Below, one piece after another: positions 8,962 through 17,451 of a DNA stretch of 64,000 nucleotides. The position numbers and the translations under genes were made by a program. Every line of letters begins with the position of its first letter. Within the stretch, counting starts at the first letter, position 1. A model generated the notes under the pieces. It made no database searches and was not told the DNA's origin. It saw only the letters and a list, made by a program, of their open reading frames with translations. The DNA is from Trichococcus palustris (GTDB taxonomy: Bacteria > Bacillota > Bacilli > Lactobacillales > Aerococcaceae), in NCBI RefSeq assembly GCF_900114465.1, contig NZ_FOTD01000002.1, forward strand, positions 124,001-188,000, in the 5' to 3' direction.

Positions 8962-9603
8962 TCATTTCCCCTTTTCGAATTGTTGCATCCAAGCTTCTGC
9001 AATCAGTTCATGCCCTTTTCCGGTGGGATGGACGCCGTCTTCCGACAAGGCTTCGTAGCCTACTTCTTCGCCCACTTCGTTAAGATAGCGGTCCAAGCCT
9101 ATGCACTCGGCCCCAAAGTTGTCCGCCAGTTCCCGGACGATGGCGATTTTCGGATCCAAATCTTTGCGCCACATCTTTCGGTCCTCCGGAAAAGGGAACA
9201 CAAACGGCTCCAGCAAAATGATGCGTGCTTGCGATTGGTTCCGCAAGGATGCCAGTAGATGCGTGTAGCACATCTTGAACAAGGCCGCTGTCTTCTCTGT
9301 CCCAAAAAGGCTGTCGTCGCCCACATTTTGCCACGTATCATTGATGCCGATCAAAATGGTCACAACATCCGGCTGAAGGGATACACAATCCTTGTGCCAA
9401 CGCTCAACCAGATCCGTCATTGTGTTGCCGCTGATGCCTCTATTGATGACCTGATAGCATTCTGCTTCGCCGCGACGCTGGAATTCTTGCTGGATCATCG
9501 AAACATAGCCGCTGCCCAGCGAATCGGGATTCGCCCTGTTTCGATGCACGTCAGTGATGCTGTCCCCGATGAAAAGCAGTTTTTGTTTTTGCGTCGTTTC
9601 CAT
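8962..9603 (-). CDS. SGNH/GDSL-family esterase
   Basis: 213 residues from ATG 9603, selected because GGGAGGTGAGGGAG lies just before it; a TTG six codons earlier is in frame. The SGNH blocks are all visible: GDSIT near the N-terminus (Ser nucleophile), GISGNT (Gly), GINDTW (Asn) and DGVHPT (Asp/His). No signal peptide, so cytoplasmic. The family hydrolyses acyl or acetyl esters, often on sugars; the substrate here is unknown. Confidence 0.88.
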   Translation of the reverse strand: METTQKQKLLFIGDSITDVHRNRANPDSLGSGYVSMIQQEFQRRGEAECYQVINRGISGNTMTDLVERWHKDCVSLQPDVVTILIGINDTWQNVGDDSLFGTEKTAALFKMCYTHLLASLRNQSQARIILLEPFVFPFPEDRKMWRKDLDPKIAIVRELADNFGAECIGLDRYLNEVGEEVGYEALSEDGVHPTGKGHELIAEAWMQQFEKGK

Positions 9604-9638
9604 CTCCCTCACCTCCCGCAAATTTTTTCATAAAACAA

Positions 9639-9671
9639 GGGACCGAGACAAAACGCTTTTTGTCCCGGCCC
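9639..9671. terminator. imperfect hairpin between gloA and the SGNH gene
   Basis: Arms 9639-9653 and 9657-9671 pair over the sequence GGGACCGAGACAAAA with few mismatches. It lies after the gloA stop but lacks a long T run. The end motif (AACGCTTTTTGTC) also occurs in the palindromic unit near 24.87 kb. Confidence 0.55.
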
Positions 9672-9691
9672 TGCTGCAAACGTGTAATCGC

Positions 9692-10066
9692 CTATTTATT
9701 TTGGATGACTTCGATCTTATAGCCATCCGGATCGGTGACGAAATAATACCTGACCGATGAGTCCGGCAGGCCTTTGTAGTCCGTGACGGTGAAGCCGGCC
9801 GCCACCTGTTTGTCGTGCAATTCTTCGAATTCATCCACGCCAAGCGCGATGTGCCCGTAGCCATCGCCGATATTATACGGTTCGTGGTCATAGTTGTAGG
9901 TCAATTCCAATTCATAGTCATCGTTTTCCAGGCCTAAATAAACGATCGAGAATTTGTGCTCAGGGTAATCCAACATTTTCTTTTCTTTAAAACCGAAAGC
10001 TTCTTTGTAGAATGCCAATGATTTATCCAGGTGCTGTACGCGAATACAAGTATGAAGCATTTTCAT
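9692..10066 (-). CDS. gloA: lactoylglutathione lyase (glyoxalase I)
   Basis: 124 residues from ATG 10066, supported by AGAGAGGATGG upstream; a longer in-frame start at 10141 lacks a site. Vicinal-oxygen-chelate fold. The metal ligands of E. coli GloA can be placed at H5, E54, H72 and E119 (motifs MLHTC, LELTY, YGHIAL, YKIEV). It converts the methylglyoxal-thiol hemithioacetal to the lactoyl thioester in detoxification. A glutathione reductase gene at the window end fits glutathione use, but bacillithiol cannot be excluded. Confidence 0.9.
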   Translation of the reverse strand: MKMLHTCIRVQHLDKSLAFYKEAFGFKEKKMLDYPEHKFSIVYLGLENDDYELELTYNYDHEPYNIGDGYGHIALGVDEFEELHDKQVAAGFTVTDYKGLPDSSVRYYFVTDPDGYKIEVIQNK

Positions 10067-10210
10067 ATCCAACCATCCTCTCTTTTCTACCTGTCTTTTA
10101 TCATACCGAATATTGCCGTTTTTTTCAAAGTTTTGTCGCAAAAATAGACTTGCTATATCTTGTAATCTGAATTATCCTAGAAGTTAATGATTCAGAGAAG
10201 GAGCCGTCAA

Positions 10211-11050
10211 ATGAAGACATGTGTATATTGTCATAACCGCATTCCAAAAGAAGCTTTAATTTGCCCCATGTGTGGATCAGATGTTTCCGCTTCTGAAGCG
10301 ATCCATAAAGATGAAGTGTATCAAGCCTCTCTATTTGAGGATAACCCAACTGATGTTGTTGACGTCACAAACAAAGAGGATTCTTTACCAAATTCAAGAT
10401 TGCAAAAAAAGGCATTTTCTTTTCAACAGCTGAGAGGTAAATTTGTCCGCTATTGCTCTTTTTTATGGAAGAAAATGAAAGATCCCGATGAATCAAGGAA
10501 AACGCGCCGGGATACCCACGAACTATACGGCTATTTCACCTTCATCGCATCCGCCCTGTTGTCTGCAGGCCTCATCACAAGGATGTTGGCCGCTTTTGCA
10601 GTTCAGTATGACTTGCTGTCGCAGATATCCTTGTTTCCGGCAGTTTCGTTTAAGATCGAACCGCTCGTTTGGTATATGAAGGGTTTCCTGCTGCTTCTAT
10701 TATATTATTTGCTGTTCCCGATCTTATCCTACGTCATCAAAACCTATTTTTTGCATAGACGCCATGCATTTCCTAATTGGATGACGCAATTTGCCGGAAT
10801 GAATGCATTCAGCTTTGTTTTATTGGCCGTCTCCTTTATCTTTGGCATGATCGCCCCTATCCTTATGGCGGTGCCTGTCCTTTTATTATTCCTGATCCAT
10901 TTGATGTCCTATCTCGTGACCTTCATTGCCAGCCTCTACCAGACGATCAATGAGACAAAATACGAAACACTCTATCTGTGCTTAGGCGGCATCAGCGCAC
11001 ATCTGCTCATCATGATCAGCATCACCTATCTGCTCATCTTCAAAATGTAA
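10211..11050 (+). CDS. zinc-ribbon membrane protein of unknown function
   Basis: 279 residues from ATG 10211 (GAAGGAG 8 bases upstream). The N-terminus is a double CxxC zinc ribbon (C4, C7, C18, C21). A polar linker of about 75 residues follows, then a block with four to five hydrophobic segments: FIASALLSAGLITRMLAAFAV, MKGFLLLLLYYLLFPILSYV, FSFVLLAVSFIFGMIAPILMAV and others. The layout resembles other Firmicutes zinc-ribbon/integral membrane proteins; function not known. It is convergent with cdd. Confidence 0.75.
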   Translation: MKTCVYCHNRIPKEALICPMCGSDVSASEAIHKDEVYQASLFEDNPTDVVDVTNKEDSLPNSRLQKKAFSFQQLRGKFVRYCSFLWKKMKDPDESRKTRRDTHELYGYFTFIASALLSAGLITRMLAAFAVQYDLLSQISLFPAVSFKIEPLVWYMKGFLLLLLYYLLFPILSYVIKTYFLHRRHAFPNWMTQFAGMNAFSFVLLAVSFIFGMIAPILMAVPVLLLFLIHLMSYLVTFIASLYQTINETKYETLYLCLGGISAHLLIMISITYLLIFKM

Positions 11051-11100
11051 AACAAGCTGCAGGATTTGCTCGCATAAGCGAGTCATCCTGCAGCTTGTTT
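11050..11100. terminator. bidirectional terminator between the zinc-ribbon gene and cdd
   Basis: A 16-bp perfect inverted repeat (11050-11065 and 11085-11100) with an inner GCTCGCATAAGCGAG hairpin, flanked by A and T runs. Confidence 0.85.
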
Positions 11101-11499
11101 TTAAATATCCATATCGGTGAACGCATACGGCACCAATGCTTTAAGCGTCAGTTCCATGATTTCGCCGTTGTTTTTCGACAGATAGACCGGCGTTTCGTAG
11201 TCGCAAAGTTCCACCATGACTTGCCTGCAGATGCTGCATGGCGGCAAGAAATCTTCGGTATCCCCCGAAATAGCAATGGCCATCACGTCCTCTTTATGAT
11301 AGCCTTTCGCGATGCCGGCAAACAAGGCCGTCCTTTCGGCACAATTGGTCGCACCAAAGGAAACATTCTCGACATTTACCCCGGTGATGACTTCCCCGCT
11401 CTTATAGAGGACAGCCGCACCGACAGGAAAATGCGAATACGGGCAATAGGCATTCTGTTTGGCCTCTTTCGCTTTTGCCACTAATTGTTCAACATCCAT
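11101..11499 (-). CDS. cdd: cytidine deaminase
   Basis: 132-residue homotetrameric-type cytidine deaminase that converts cytidine and deoxycytidine to uridines in pyrimidine salvage. The active site is visible as C53-A-E55 in TNCAERTALF and the PC88SIC91 motif, giving three zinc-bound cysteines and the catalytic Glu. Length is normal. Monocistronic; its stop directly abuts the shared terminator. Confidence 0.95.
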   Translation of the reverse strand: MDVEQLVAKAKEAKQNAYCPYSHFPVGAAVLYKSGEVITGVNVENVSFGATNCAERTALFAGIAKGYHKEDVMAIAISGDTEDFLPPCSICRQVMVELCDYETPVYLSKNNGEIMELTLKALVPYAFTDMDI

Positions 11500-11685
11500 T
11501 TGCTTTCCCTCGCTTATCTTGATGAATCGATTTTTCCATTTCCCCGCATCCCCCGGACAAATAGCCTTAACCCAAGTATACCGACTTTACATCCTTTTTG
11601 CCAATTTTGGCAATACCGCGGCCCTATTTGACACGCATCCGGCACGGAAAGGATGCGAACGAGCGACTGCACTAAAAAAATAAAG

Positions 11686-11724
11686 GAGCGCGAACCCCCC
11701 TTATAATCACGGGTGTTCGCGCTC
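11686..11724 (-). terminator. terminator of the GldA-like gene
   Basis: A 10-bp stem GAGCGCGAAC/GTTCGCGCTC (11686-11695 and 11715-11724) followed on the minus strand by a T-rich run. It starts about 20 bases after the gene's stop. Confidence 0.75.
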
Positions 11725-11745
11725 TTCATTCTTTCTTGAAAATGA

Positions 11746-12864
11746 CTAATCTTTCAATCCCGGAATATTGGCCATATAGTTTTCCAATGCTTTGATTGCT
11801 TGAACCATCAAGGCGGCATTCACTTCATAAGGCAAACCATGAACCGGTGCTTCCGGTTTCGTAGCCAATGTGGCGATGTCCAAGATTTCTTCGTCCGTGA
11901 GACGATCCAAATGCAAGTCATGCAGGCTCTTGGGGATGTCCAGATGTTCATAGAACGGAATCAGGTTATCGATTTCCGCCCATTTCTTCTCGAACGCCAG
12001 TTGTACCAGGATGCCATAGGCGACCTTGTGACCGTGCAGAAAATGATGCGATTCCGGATAAGCGGTGATGGCATCGTGGATTTCATGCGCAATGGTCGTC
12101 CGGGCCAATGTATCCCCCATCCCACCGACCATCCCGCTGATGGAGATGATGACTTCCGCCAATTTCGCGAAGGTCTCCGTAGCTTCACCGGCTTCCAAAC
12201 CGGCGATGGCCATTTCCGCATAGTCAAGGATGGCTTGTCTGCAGATGGAAGCCGCGTGGCGGGCCATCATCAACATCGGCTGATGCTCATTTTCAGGCAA
12301 GGACAGGATTTCATCGGACTCGTACCATTTCGCCAATGTATCCGCCAATCCGGCCACAAAGAAATCTTTGGGGGAATCAACGAGCAATTGCGGATCCAGC
12401 AGCAGGATGGAAGCTTGTTGCGGCATGAAATCATAGCGGATGAATACGCCATCCTCCGTATACATGACGCTCAGCGGTGTCCAAGGCGCACAGTTGCTGG
12501 CCAATGTAGGCACCATGACATTCAGCAGACAGCCCGCTTTGGCTGCCGCATATTTGACGGCATCCATGATTTTACCGCCGCCCACAGCGATGATGGCATC
12601 CGCTTGATGGCTAGTTGCCAGTTCGGCAATGCGATTCACTTCCTCGTAGCTGCATTCTCCGCCGAACTTGTCTTCCCATATTTCAAAGTCCGCCGCATAC
12701 AGGTCATCCAAATAAGGACGGGCTTTTTGCCAGGACACGCCGCCGTGTACGACTACTATTTTTTTTACGAATCTTTCCGAAAGACGTTTCGGCAACGTCG
12801 CCAAGACACCAAGTCTGCACTCATACTCTTGCGGGCCGGGTCTTACGGTTAATGCAGTTGTCAT
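11746..12864 (-). CDS. iron-containing alcohol dehydrogenase family protein, glycerol-dehydrogenase-like
   Basis: 372 residues. The NAD-binding AVGGGKIMDAVK motif lies around residue 93, and metal-ligand regions are visible in AGLADTLAKWYE and in FLHGHKVAYG. It is related to GldA (glycerol to dihydroxyacetone) but has low-similarity insertions, so the substrate is uncertain. It lies 28 bases downstream of luxS on the same strand and ends at its own terminator; co-transcription with luxS is likely. Confidence 0.82.
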   Translation of the reverse strand: MTTALTVRPGPQEYECRLGVLATLPKRLSERFVKKIVVVHGGVSWQKARPYLDDLYAADFEIWEDKFGGECSYEEVNRIAELATSHQADAIIAVGGGKIMDAVKYAAAKAGCLLNVMVPTLASNCAPWTPLSVMYTEDGVFIRYDFMPQQASILLLDPQLLVDSPKDFFVAGLADTLAKWYESDEILSLPENEHQPMLMMARHAASICRQAILDYAEMAIAGLEAGEATETFAKLAEVIISISGMVGGMGDTLARTTIAHEIHDAITAYPESHHFLHGHKVAYGILVQLAFEKKWAEIDNLIPFYEHLDIPKSLHDLHLDRLTDEEILDIATLATKPEAPVHGLPYEVNAALMVQAIKALENYMANIPGLKD

Positions 12865-12892
12865 CTTCCTTTACCTACCTCTCCCAAAATAA

Positions 12893-13354
12893 TCAGACCG
12901 TGCGCACAAACGGGTCTCTGCTGATGCCCGCTGCCAATACTTGTTTCGCATATTCTTTGGCGCCAAACAAGGAATGATCGCGGTAATTGCCGCATTCCTT
13001 CGCTGTCGTTGCCGGAACGACCGTCGTTTCCAAGACGATGTTCAATACTTTTTCCAACGCGGAAGCGATCTCTTCCGTCGTGTGCTCGCCCCAACAAATC
13101 AGATAGAAGCCCGTGCGGCATCCCATCGGGGAAAGGTCGATGACGCCGTCGATGTAGTCGCGGATATTGATCGCCAACAGATGCTCCAATGTATGCAAAG
13201 CGCCTGTCGGTAAGGAATCTTGGTTCGGTTGCACAAAGCGTAAATCAAATTTTGTCACAATCGCTCCTGTTTCGTGTTGTTCATAACCTGCTTGACGGAC
13301 GTAAGGCGCCTTCACCAAGTTGTGGTCGAGTTCAAAACTTTCTACTTTTGCCAT
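12893..13354 (-). CDS. luxS: S-ribosylhomocysteine lyase (autoinducer-2 production)
   Basis: 153 residues, standard LuxS length. The zinc and catalytic residues are visible: H54 and H58 in HTLEHLL with E57, C79 in MGCRTGFY and C121 in KECGNYRDHS. It splits S-ribosylhomocysteine to homocysteine and DPD, the AI-2 precursor, in the activated methyl cycle. No metK or pfs gene is adjacent. A TATAAT at 13414-13419 (minus strand) is a plausible -10 element; no good -35 was seen. Confidence 0.97.
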   Translation of the reverse strand: MAKVESFELDHNLVKAPYVRQAGYEQHETGAIVTKFDLRFVQPNQDSLPTGALHTLEHLLAINIRDYIDGVIDLSPMGCRTGFYLICWGEHTTEEIASALEKVLNIVLETTVVPATTAKECGNYRDHSLFGAKEYAKQVLAAGISRDPFVRTV

Positions 13355-13464
13355 TCTTCATACCCCTTTTCGAATAAAAATATATATTAAAAAATCCTAA
13401 TAGTCACTTTTTCATTATACCGAAGATTTCACAAAACTTCCTTAAAAATTTCGTCTGATTTATG

Positions 13465-13481
13465 CTATCATACAATGATAG
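13465..13481. promoter_or_regulatory. palindromic operator candidate at the AEC transporter promoter
   Basis: Perfect inverted repeat CTATCAT-ACA-ATGATAG, 46 bases upstream of the transporter start. It overlaps a TACAAT hexamer (13471-13476) that could be its -10 box. The cognate regulator is unknown. Confidence 0.45.
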
Positions 13482-13526
13482 GAAGTCGTTCCATAAAACG
13501 ATCCACGAAAGGAGGAACGCGGTACT

Positions 13527-14438
13527 ATGCTTTCCATTGTTTTTCAGCAAATGTTGACGATGTTCGCTCTCATGTTTTTTGGCTTTGTTTTAGTGAAGGC
13601 GAAAGTCATCACCAGTGAAGGGACGCGCCAGATTTCAACGATTTTGTCGCTCTTCGTTATGCCGGCGACGATGATCACGTCCTTCAATGCGGCGTTTGAT
13701 GCGCATCGCTTGAAATTATTGTTTTGGGCTACCTTCGCGGGTTTCCTGACAATTTTCACAAGGATTTTCATCGCCCGCCTCCTTCATAAAAAAGACGACC
13801 GCATCGACCAATATGCCACCATCTTCCCGAATGCGGGTTTCGTGGGTATTCCCTTGGTTCTGGCCACGGTCGGGTATGAAGGGGTCTTCTTCATGTCGGG
13901 TTACATCATGGCAAATAACGTCACGCAATGGACGTATGGACAATACCTTATTTCAGGGGATAAGGAGGCGATGACGCTGCGGCAAACGTTATTGAACCCT
14001 GGGATGATCGGCGCCGTCATTGGTTTGGCCATCTACGTAACCCGCCTACCGGTTCCGGATTTCCTATGGAATGCAACAAACAGTCTGGCCGGTTTGAACA
14101 CGCCCTTGGCCATGGTGATTTTGGGCAGTTACATCGCAAACAGCAATCTGTTGGAAGTATTCGCTTTTCCCAAGGCTTACTGGACTTCGCTGTTGCGGCT
14201 TGTGGTGACCGCTTTTGTCTCCATCTTCATTATTTATTTGCTTCCGATAGACAACTATGTAGTGGAAATCGTCTTAACGATTGCATCCTGTGCTCCCGCT
14301 GCCACAAATACCGCCATCCTGGGCCGGTTATTCGGCGGAGATTACGAATACGGAGCACGCCTTGTGGTTTTGACCACACTGCTTTCTATTCTGACCATCC
14401 CCCTGATCGTGGAATTCGCCCAAACCCTGTTCGGGTGA
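13527..14438 (+). CDS. AEC-family transporter
   Basis: 303 residues with about ten hydrophobic segments covering almost the whole chain. Features of the auxin-efflux-carrier (AEC) family: the N-terminal MFFGFVLVKAKV, the VMPATMITSFN block, NAGFVGIPLVLATVG and the C-terminal APAATNTAILGRLFGGD. Bacterial members move malate, malonate or amino acids; the substrate here cannot be told. AAAGGAGG precedes the start. Divergent from luxS and monocistronic. Confidence 0.88.
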   Translation: MLSIVFQQMLTMFALMFFGFVLVKAKVITSEGTRQISTILSLFVMPATMITSFNAAFDAHRLKLLFWATFAGFLTIFTRIFIARLLHKKDDRIDQYATIFPNAGFVGIPLVLATVGYEGVFFMSGYIMANNVTQWTYGQYLISGDKEAMTLRQTLLNPGMIGAVIGLAIYVTRLPVPDFLWNATNSLAGLNTPLAMVILGSYIANSNLLEVFAFPKAYWTSLLRLVVTAFVSIFIIYLLPIDNYVVEIVLTIASCAPAATNTAILGRLFGGDYEYGARLVVLTTLLSILTIPLIVEFAQTLFG

Positions 14439-14482
14439 AAGGTGCGCTGAAAAATCGGTTGATTCGGATTCTTAAAGATAAG

Positions 14483-14520
14483 AAAAAACTTCGCAGCCTG
14501 TAATGGCTTCGAAGTTTTTT
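14483..14520. terminator. bidirectional terminator between the AEC gene and niaX
   Basis: An 11-bp stem (14483-14493 and 14510-14520), A-rich at its foot and followed by T, with a small inner hairpin CAGCC/GGCTT. Confidence 0.8.
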
Positions 14521-14538
14521 TAGGTTCATTTTTTATTG

Positions 14539-15096
14539 TTAGAGCGATCTTGCGGGGGCCGCGCTTTTTCCGACAACCTTCCAGACAACTTGCGCCAACC
14601 AGAAATCCACCATGCTGTGGATGACGGTGCCGACGCCGATCAGAAGCATGACGGATGTCAACAAACCTTTGTCGTAATAAGCAGTCGTCAAGTTCCCGGC
14701 AAAATAGAATAACGTCACGACGATCACTTCGCAAGTGGCATGCAGGACGCCCAGGACCAAGCTGAATAACAAGGTTTGCTTGCCGCCTTTGGCCAGCTCA
14801 GGTTTCTTTTGGATATATTTCGCTCCGAAATAAGAGAAAATCATATGCGTCGCTGCTCGTAACGTGACAACCAACGGAAATCCGCCTAGCATAAAGCCTA
14901 CTGCTGTACCGAATGCGACAGCAACGGCAATGCCTGGCGAGATAAACATCGCAATCATCGTTGCAACATGGCTTGCCAATGTAAAGGATGCAGGCTCCAA
15001 TATTATTTTAAATGGCGACACCATCGGTATCAGAATCCCGATTGCGATCAATAATGCCGCTATAGTAAGATCTTTTGTTTTCATGCGCGTCTTCAT
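14539..15096 (-). CDS. niaX: niacin ECF transporter S component
   Basis: 185-residue integral membrane protein with about six hydrophobic helices (MKTKDLTIAALLIAIGILIPM at the start), typical of S components of energy-coupling factor vitamin transporters. It needs the shared EcfA/A'/T module encoded elsewhere. Assignment as NiaX rests on its neighbour niaR and on the NiaR operator in its promoter. GGAGGG lies 8 bases before the ATG. Confidence 0.85.
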   Translation of the reverse strand: MKTRMKTKDLTIAALLIAIGILIPMVSPFKIILEPASFTLASHVATMIAMFISPGIAVAVAFGTAVGFMLGGFPLVVTLRAATHMIFSYFGAKYIQKKPELAKGGKQTLLFSLVLGVLHATCEVIVVTLFYFAGNLTTAYYDKGLLTSVMLLIGVGTVIHSMVDFWLAQVVWKVVGKSAAPARSL

Positions 15097-15124
15097 GTTT
15101 ACATCCCTCCAAATATATATTTAC

Positions 15125-15175
15125 AACTGTCTTGACAGTTTCAGTTAATTATATAATTTTTTGTGTAGATGTCAA
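15125..15175 (-). promoter_or_regulatory. niaX promoter with NiaR operator
   Basis: The minus strand carries TTGACA (15170-15175), 16 bases, then TATAAT (15148-15153). Directly after it lies the perfect inverted repeat AACTGTC-TT-GACAGTT (15125-15140) over the expected transcription start. The half-sites resemble known NiaR boxes built around TGTCAAGACA, so repression of niaX at high niacin is expected (inference). Confidence 0.8.
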
Positions 15176-15182
15176 GTGCCCT

Positions 15183-15707
15183 TTAGCCTTCGAAAAGGAT
15201 GCCCGCTTGCTTCAGCTCGTGTTTGATGCGGACCAAAGCCGCTTCATCTTTGCAGGCGATCGTATGGATATGCACACCCCCGGTAAGGGATGATAGCATG
15301 GTCACTTCTTTGGCGGCCACTTTTTTCATGAAATCAGCTACATCATGGCGTGAGCCGATATGCAGTTCCCCGGTTATGGTCCCGTACAAAGGATGCTCCA
15401 CCTGCACATCGACCACTTCACCGCCGTTATCGACAACGATCGTCAATTCCGTTTCGACTTCTGCTTCACTGTGCAGGCAAGCCACTTTGGCGGTGAAGGA
15501 TTTATCCTCCCCTTTTAAGGCTTTGCCCGAAAGATATCCCCTCGGCGTCGCAATCACTTCTATCCCTTTTGCGCGGATCAAGGCGATGTCCCCTACAATG
15601 ATTTGGCGGCTCACCGAAAATTGTTCCGCCAACTGCGTAGCATTGACCGCTTGATCGGATGCCTCCAATATTTTTATGATTTCATTTCTTCTGTCTGTTG
15701 CTTTCAA
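15183..15707 (-). CDS. niaR: niacin-responsive transcriptional repressor NiaR
   Basis: 174 residues from TTG 15707, chosen because AAAGGTGA lies 6 bases upstream; a longer frame to 15779 has no ribosome site. The N-terminal winged helix (RRNEIIKILEASDQAVNATQLAEQFSVSRQIIVGDIALIRAKG) is followed by the C-terminal 3H domain with spaced histidines: HPLYGTITGELHIGSRHDV and GGVHIHTI. The family (B. subtilis YrxA/NiaR) binds nicotinate and represses NAD-precursor genes. It lies upstream of niaX, which has its own promoter in the short gap. Confidence 0.92.
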   Translation of the reverse strand: MKATDRRNEIIKILEASDQAVNATQLAEQFSVSRQIIVGDIALIRAKGIEVIATPRGYLSGKALKGEDKSFTAKVACLHSEAEVETELTIVVDNGGEVVDVQVEHPLYGTITGELHIGSRHDVADFMKKVAAKEVTMLSSLTGGVHIHTIACKDEAALVRIKHELKQAGILFEG

Positions 15708-15884
15708 CTGTATCACCTTTCCTGTGCGGCTTCTCACCCTTAATAGTACCCATTTTTCATCCCTATCGCAAGTGGACAAATCGACCCGAGCCTAATTTCC
15801 CGGAAACGGCAAGAAAAGATGAGTCAAAAACCGTTCTTTCCGGTCTATGCCTCATCTTTTCTTGATCGCAAAACGTATTATTTT

Positions 15885-16285
15885 TTTGAAATAAGAAGCG
15901 CATCATTTTAGGTGTTTCACAGATTCCTAAACTGTTTGACGCCCTCACATGATGGCTAGCGGTCCAAGCCTGCCTCTCGGAATAAAGATGAAGGGTTCTC
16001 TTGGCTCTGTGAGCCAAGACATACTGTTCGACTAACCTGCTGAGGCAGGAAGTCTCTCAGCAATTGCGCTCTACGATGCTCATTTGCATGGGACTCTTAG
16101 GGATTCATCCCTTAGAGTCCCAGTATAAGGTGACCGTAGGGAAAGTTGCAGGCCAGATTTCCTAAATTGTCATGCCTCTTGCGATTTCAATCGCTTAGAG
16201 GCATGATACACTTGGCCGTTTTTTGGTCACAGTGTTTCCTTACTAGTCGAGGCAAGGCGGGCTTGTCCCGCTTTTCTTTTTTCGT
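15885..16285 (+). ncRNA. candidate large structured non-coding RNA, about 400 nt
   Basis: This 500-base gap has no credible ORF but is dense in stems. Examples are ACAG/CTGT near 15919, CTTGGCTC/GAGCCAAG (16000-16018), CCTGCTGAGGCAGG (16036-16049), and GGGACTCTTAGGGAT/ATCCCTTAGAGTCCC (16090-16121). A long nested arm has GTGACC (16131) pairing with GGTCAC (16225), GGCCA with TGGCC, and CATGCCTCT with AGAGGCATG around a GCGATTTCAATCGC tip. An intrinsic terminator on the plus strand follows. It is convergent with pheA. It does not look like RNase P, tmRNA, SRP RNA or 6S RNA. The 5' end is uncertain; no strong promoter was found. Confidence 0.55.
16257..16282 (+). terminator. terminator of the 15.9-16.3 kb RNA
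   Basis: GCGGG-cttgt-CCCGC (16257-16271) followed by a T-rich tract on the plus strand. It sits just inside the convergent pheA 3' flank. Confidence 0.75.
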
Positions 16286-17430
16286 CATTTATTTTTTGTG
16301 GCGGCTATGTAGCAGCCGAGCAATCGGAAATAGACGCTGTTTTTCTGAAGCAGCCGCAAAGCGCCGTTCACGTTTTCTTCCGCGATATTGCCCTCGAAGT
16401 CCAAATACAGCAGATATTCCCACTTCTCCCCTTGGACGGGGCGGGACTCGATTTTGATCAAGTTGATGTGGTATTCCGCAAAGTGCCGCAATAATTTGAA
16501 CAGCGTCCCCGCTTCGTTATCCAACGAGAACACCACACTCACCTTGTTGCAGCGCGGGTTTGATTCCAAGTCTTTCCCCAGAATAATGAAACGCGTCGTA
16601 TTTTCGCTCTCGTTTTGGATGTTATCCGCCAGAATGGACAGGCCATGGATTTCGGCTGCCCTTCTGCTGGCGATTGCGCTCTTACGGACATCCTGCGAAT
16701 CCTTCACCAACTTAGCGCTGTCGGACGTGCTATGGAATGGTATTTGACGCCATTTTTCATGGTTTTTGAAGTATTCCGTCGACTGTTGGAACCCTTGCGG
16801 ATGGGAATAGACTTCCTCCACTTCATCCAAGTTTGTCCCTTCCAGCCCGATCAGATGCTGTTCGATTTTGATGTACTGTTCCCCAACGATGGAGAAACCA
16901 TATTTGGCCAATAGGTCATACACCTGCGAAATCGCACCGGTCGAGGAATTCTCGATCGGCAAAACGCCGTAGTCGATTTCCTTGTTCCGGATGGCCAAAA
17001 ACAGAGACTCAAACGTATGGTAGTTTGACGGGTTTGCTGGCGCTTCGTCGAAGTAAGCCAACATCGCCTCTTCACAGAAGGAACCCGTTTCCCCGAAATA
17101 ACCGATTTTCGGATCGTTCTTCGGCGGATGGCTGGCGAACAGCTGGTCGTAATCGACGGTGGAGGCCCGGACATCTTTCTGGACCTCTTTCGATAAGTCC
17201 ATTACCGTCTCCAAAAAGTGACGGACCTGGACCTCGGAATCCTTATCCGTTATCTGCCGGATGTTTTGAAGCAGCACTTGTCGCTCGCGTTCCTTATCGT
17301 AGATCGGTAAAGATTGATTTTTTTTGTAATTGCCTATTTTTTTGGATACCGCCAGTCTTTTCTCGAATAAAGAGACCAATTCCTGATCGATGGCATCCAG
17401 TTCTTTGCGATAGTCCTCTAGATCCGACAT
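16285..17430 (-). CDS. pheA: bifunctional chorismate mutase/prephenate dehydratase (P-protein)
   Basis: 381 residues from ATG 17430, selected by GAGGAG 8 bases upstream. Three modules: chorismate mutase (about 1-90, LEDYRKELDAIDQELVSLFEKR), prephenate dehydratase (about 108-285, YFGETGSFCEEA, GVLPIENSSTG, the NTTRFIIL motif with catalytic Thr) and a C-terminal ACT regulatory domain (VVFSLDNEAGTLFKLL, with ESRP for Phe binding). It turns chorismate into phenylpyruvate and should be feedback inhibited by Phe. Last gene of the leftward aro operon. Confidence 0.95.
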   Translation of the reverse strand: MSDLEDYRKELDAIDQELVSLFEKRLAVSKKIGNYKKNQSLPIYDKERERQVLLQNIRQITDKDSEVQVRHFLETVMDLSKEVQKDVRASTVDYDQLFASHPPKNDPKIGYFGETGSFCEEAMLAYFDEAPANPSNYHTFESLFLAIRNKEIDYGVLPIENSSTGAISQVYDLLAKYGFSIVGEQYIKIEQHLIGLEGTNLDEVEEVYSHPQGFQQSTEYFKNHEKWRQIPFHSTSDSAKLVKDSQDVRKSAIASRRAAEIHGLSILADNIQNESENTTRFIILGKDLESNPRCNKVSVVFSLDNEAGTLFKLLRHFAEYHINLIKIESRPVQGEKWEYLLYLDFEGNIAEENVNGALRLLQKNSVYFRLLGCYIAATKNK

Positions 17431-17451
17431 GTTTCCACTCCTCAGCAAAAA

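Noticed and set aside
11800-12852. 350-codon frame antisense to the GldA-like gene
   Set aside because: Mirrors a well-supported family protein on the other strand; composition rich in His/Arg/Gln as expected of a shadow frame.
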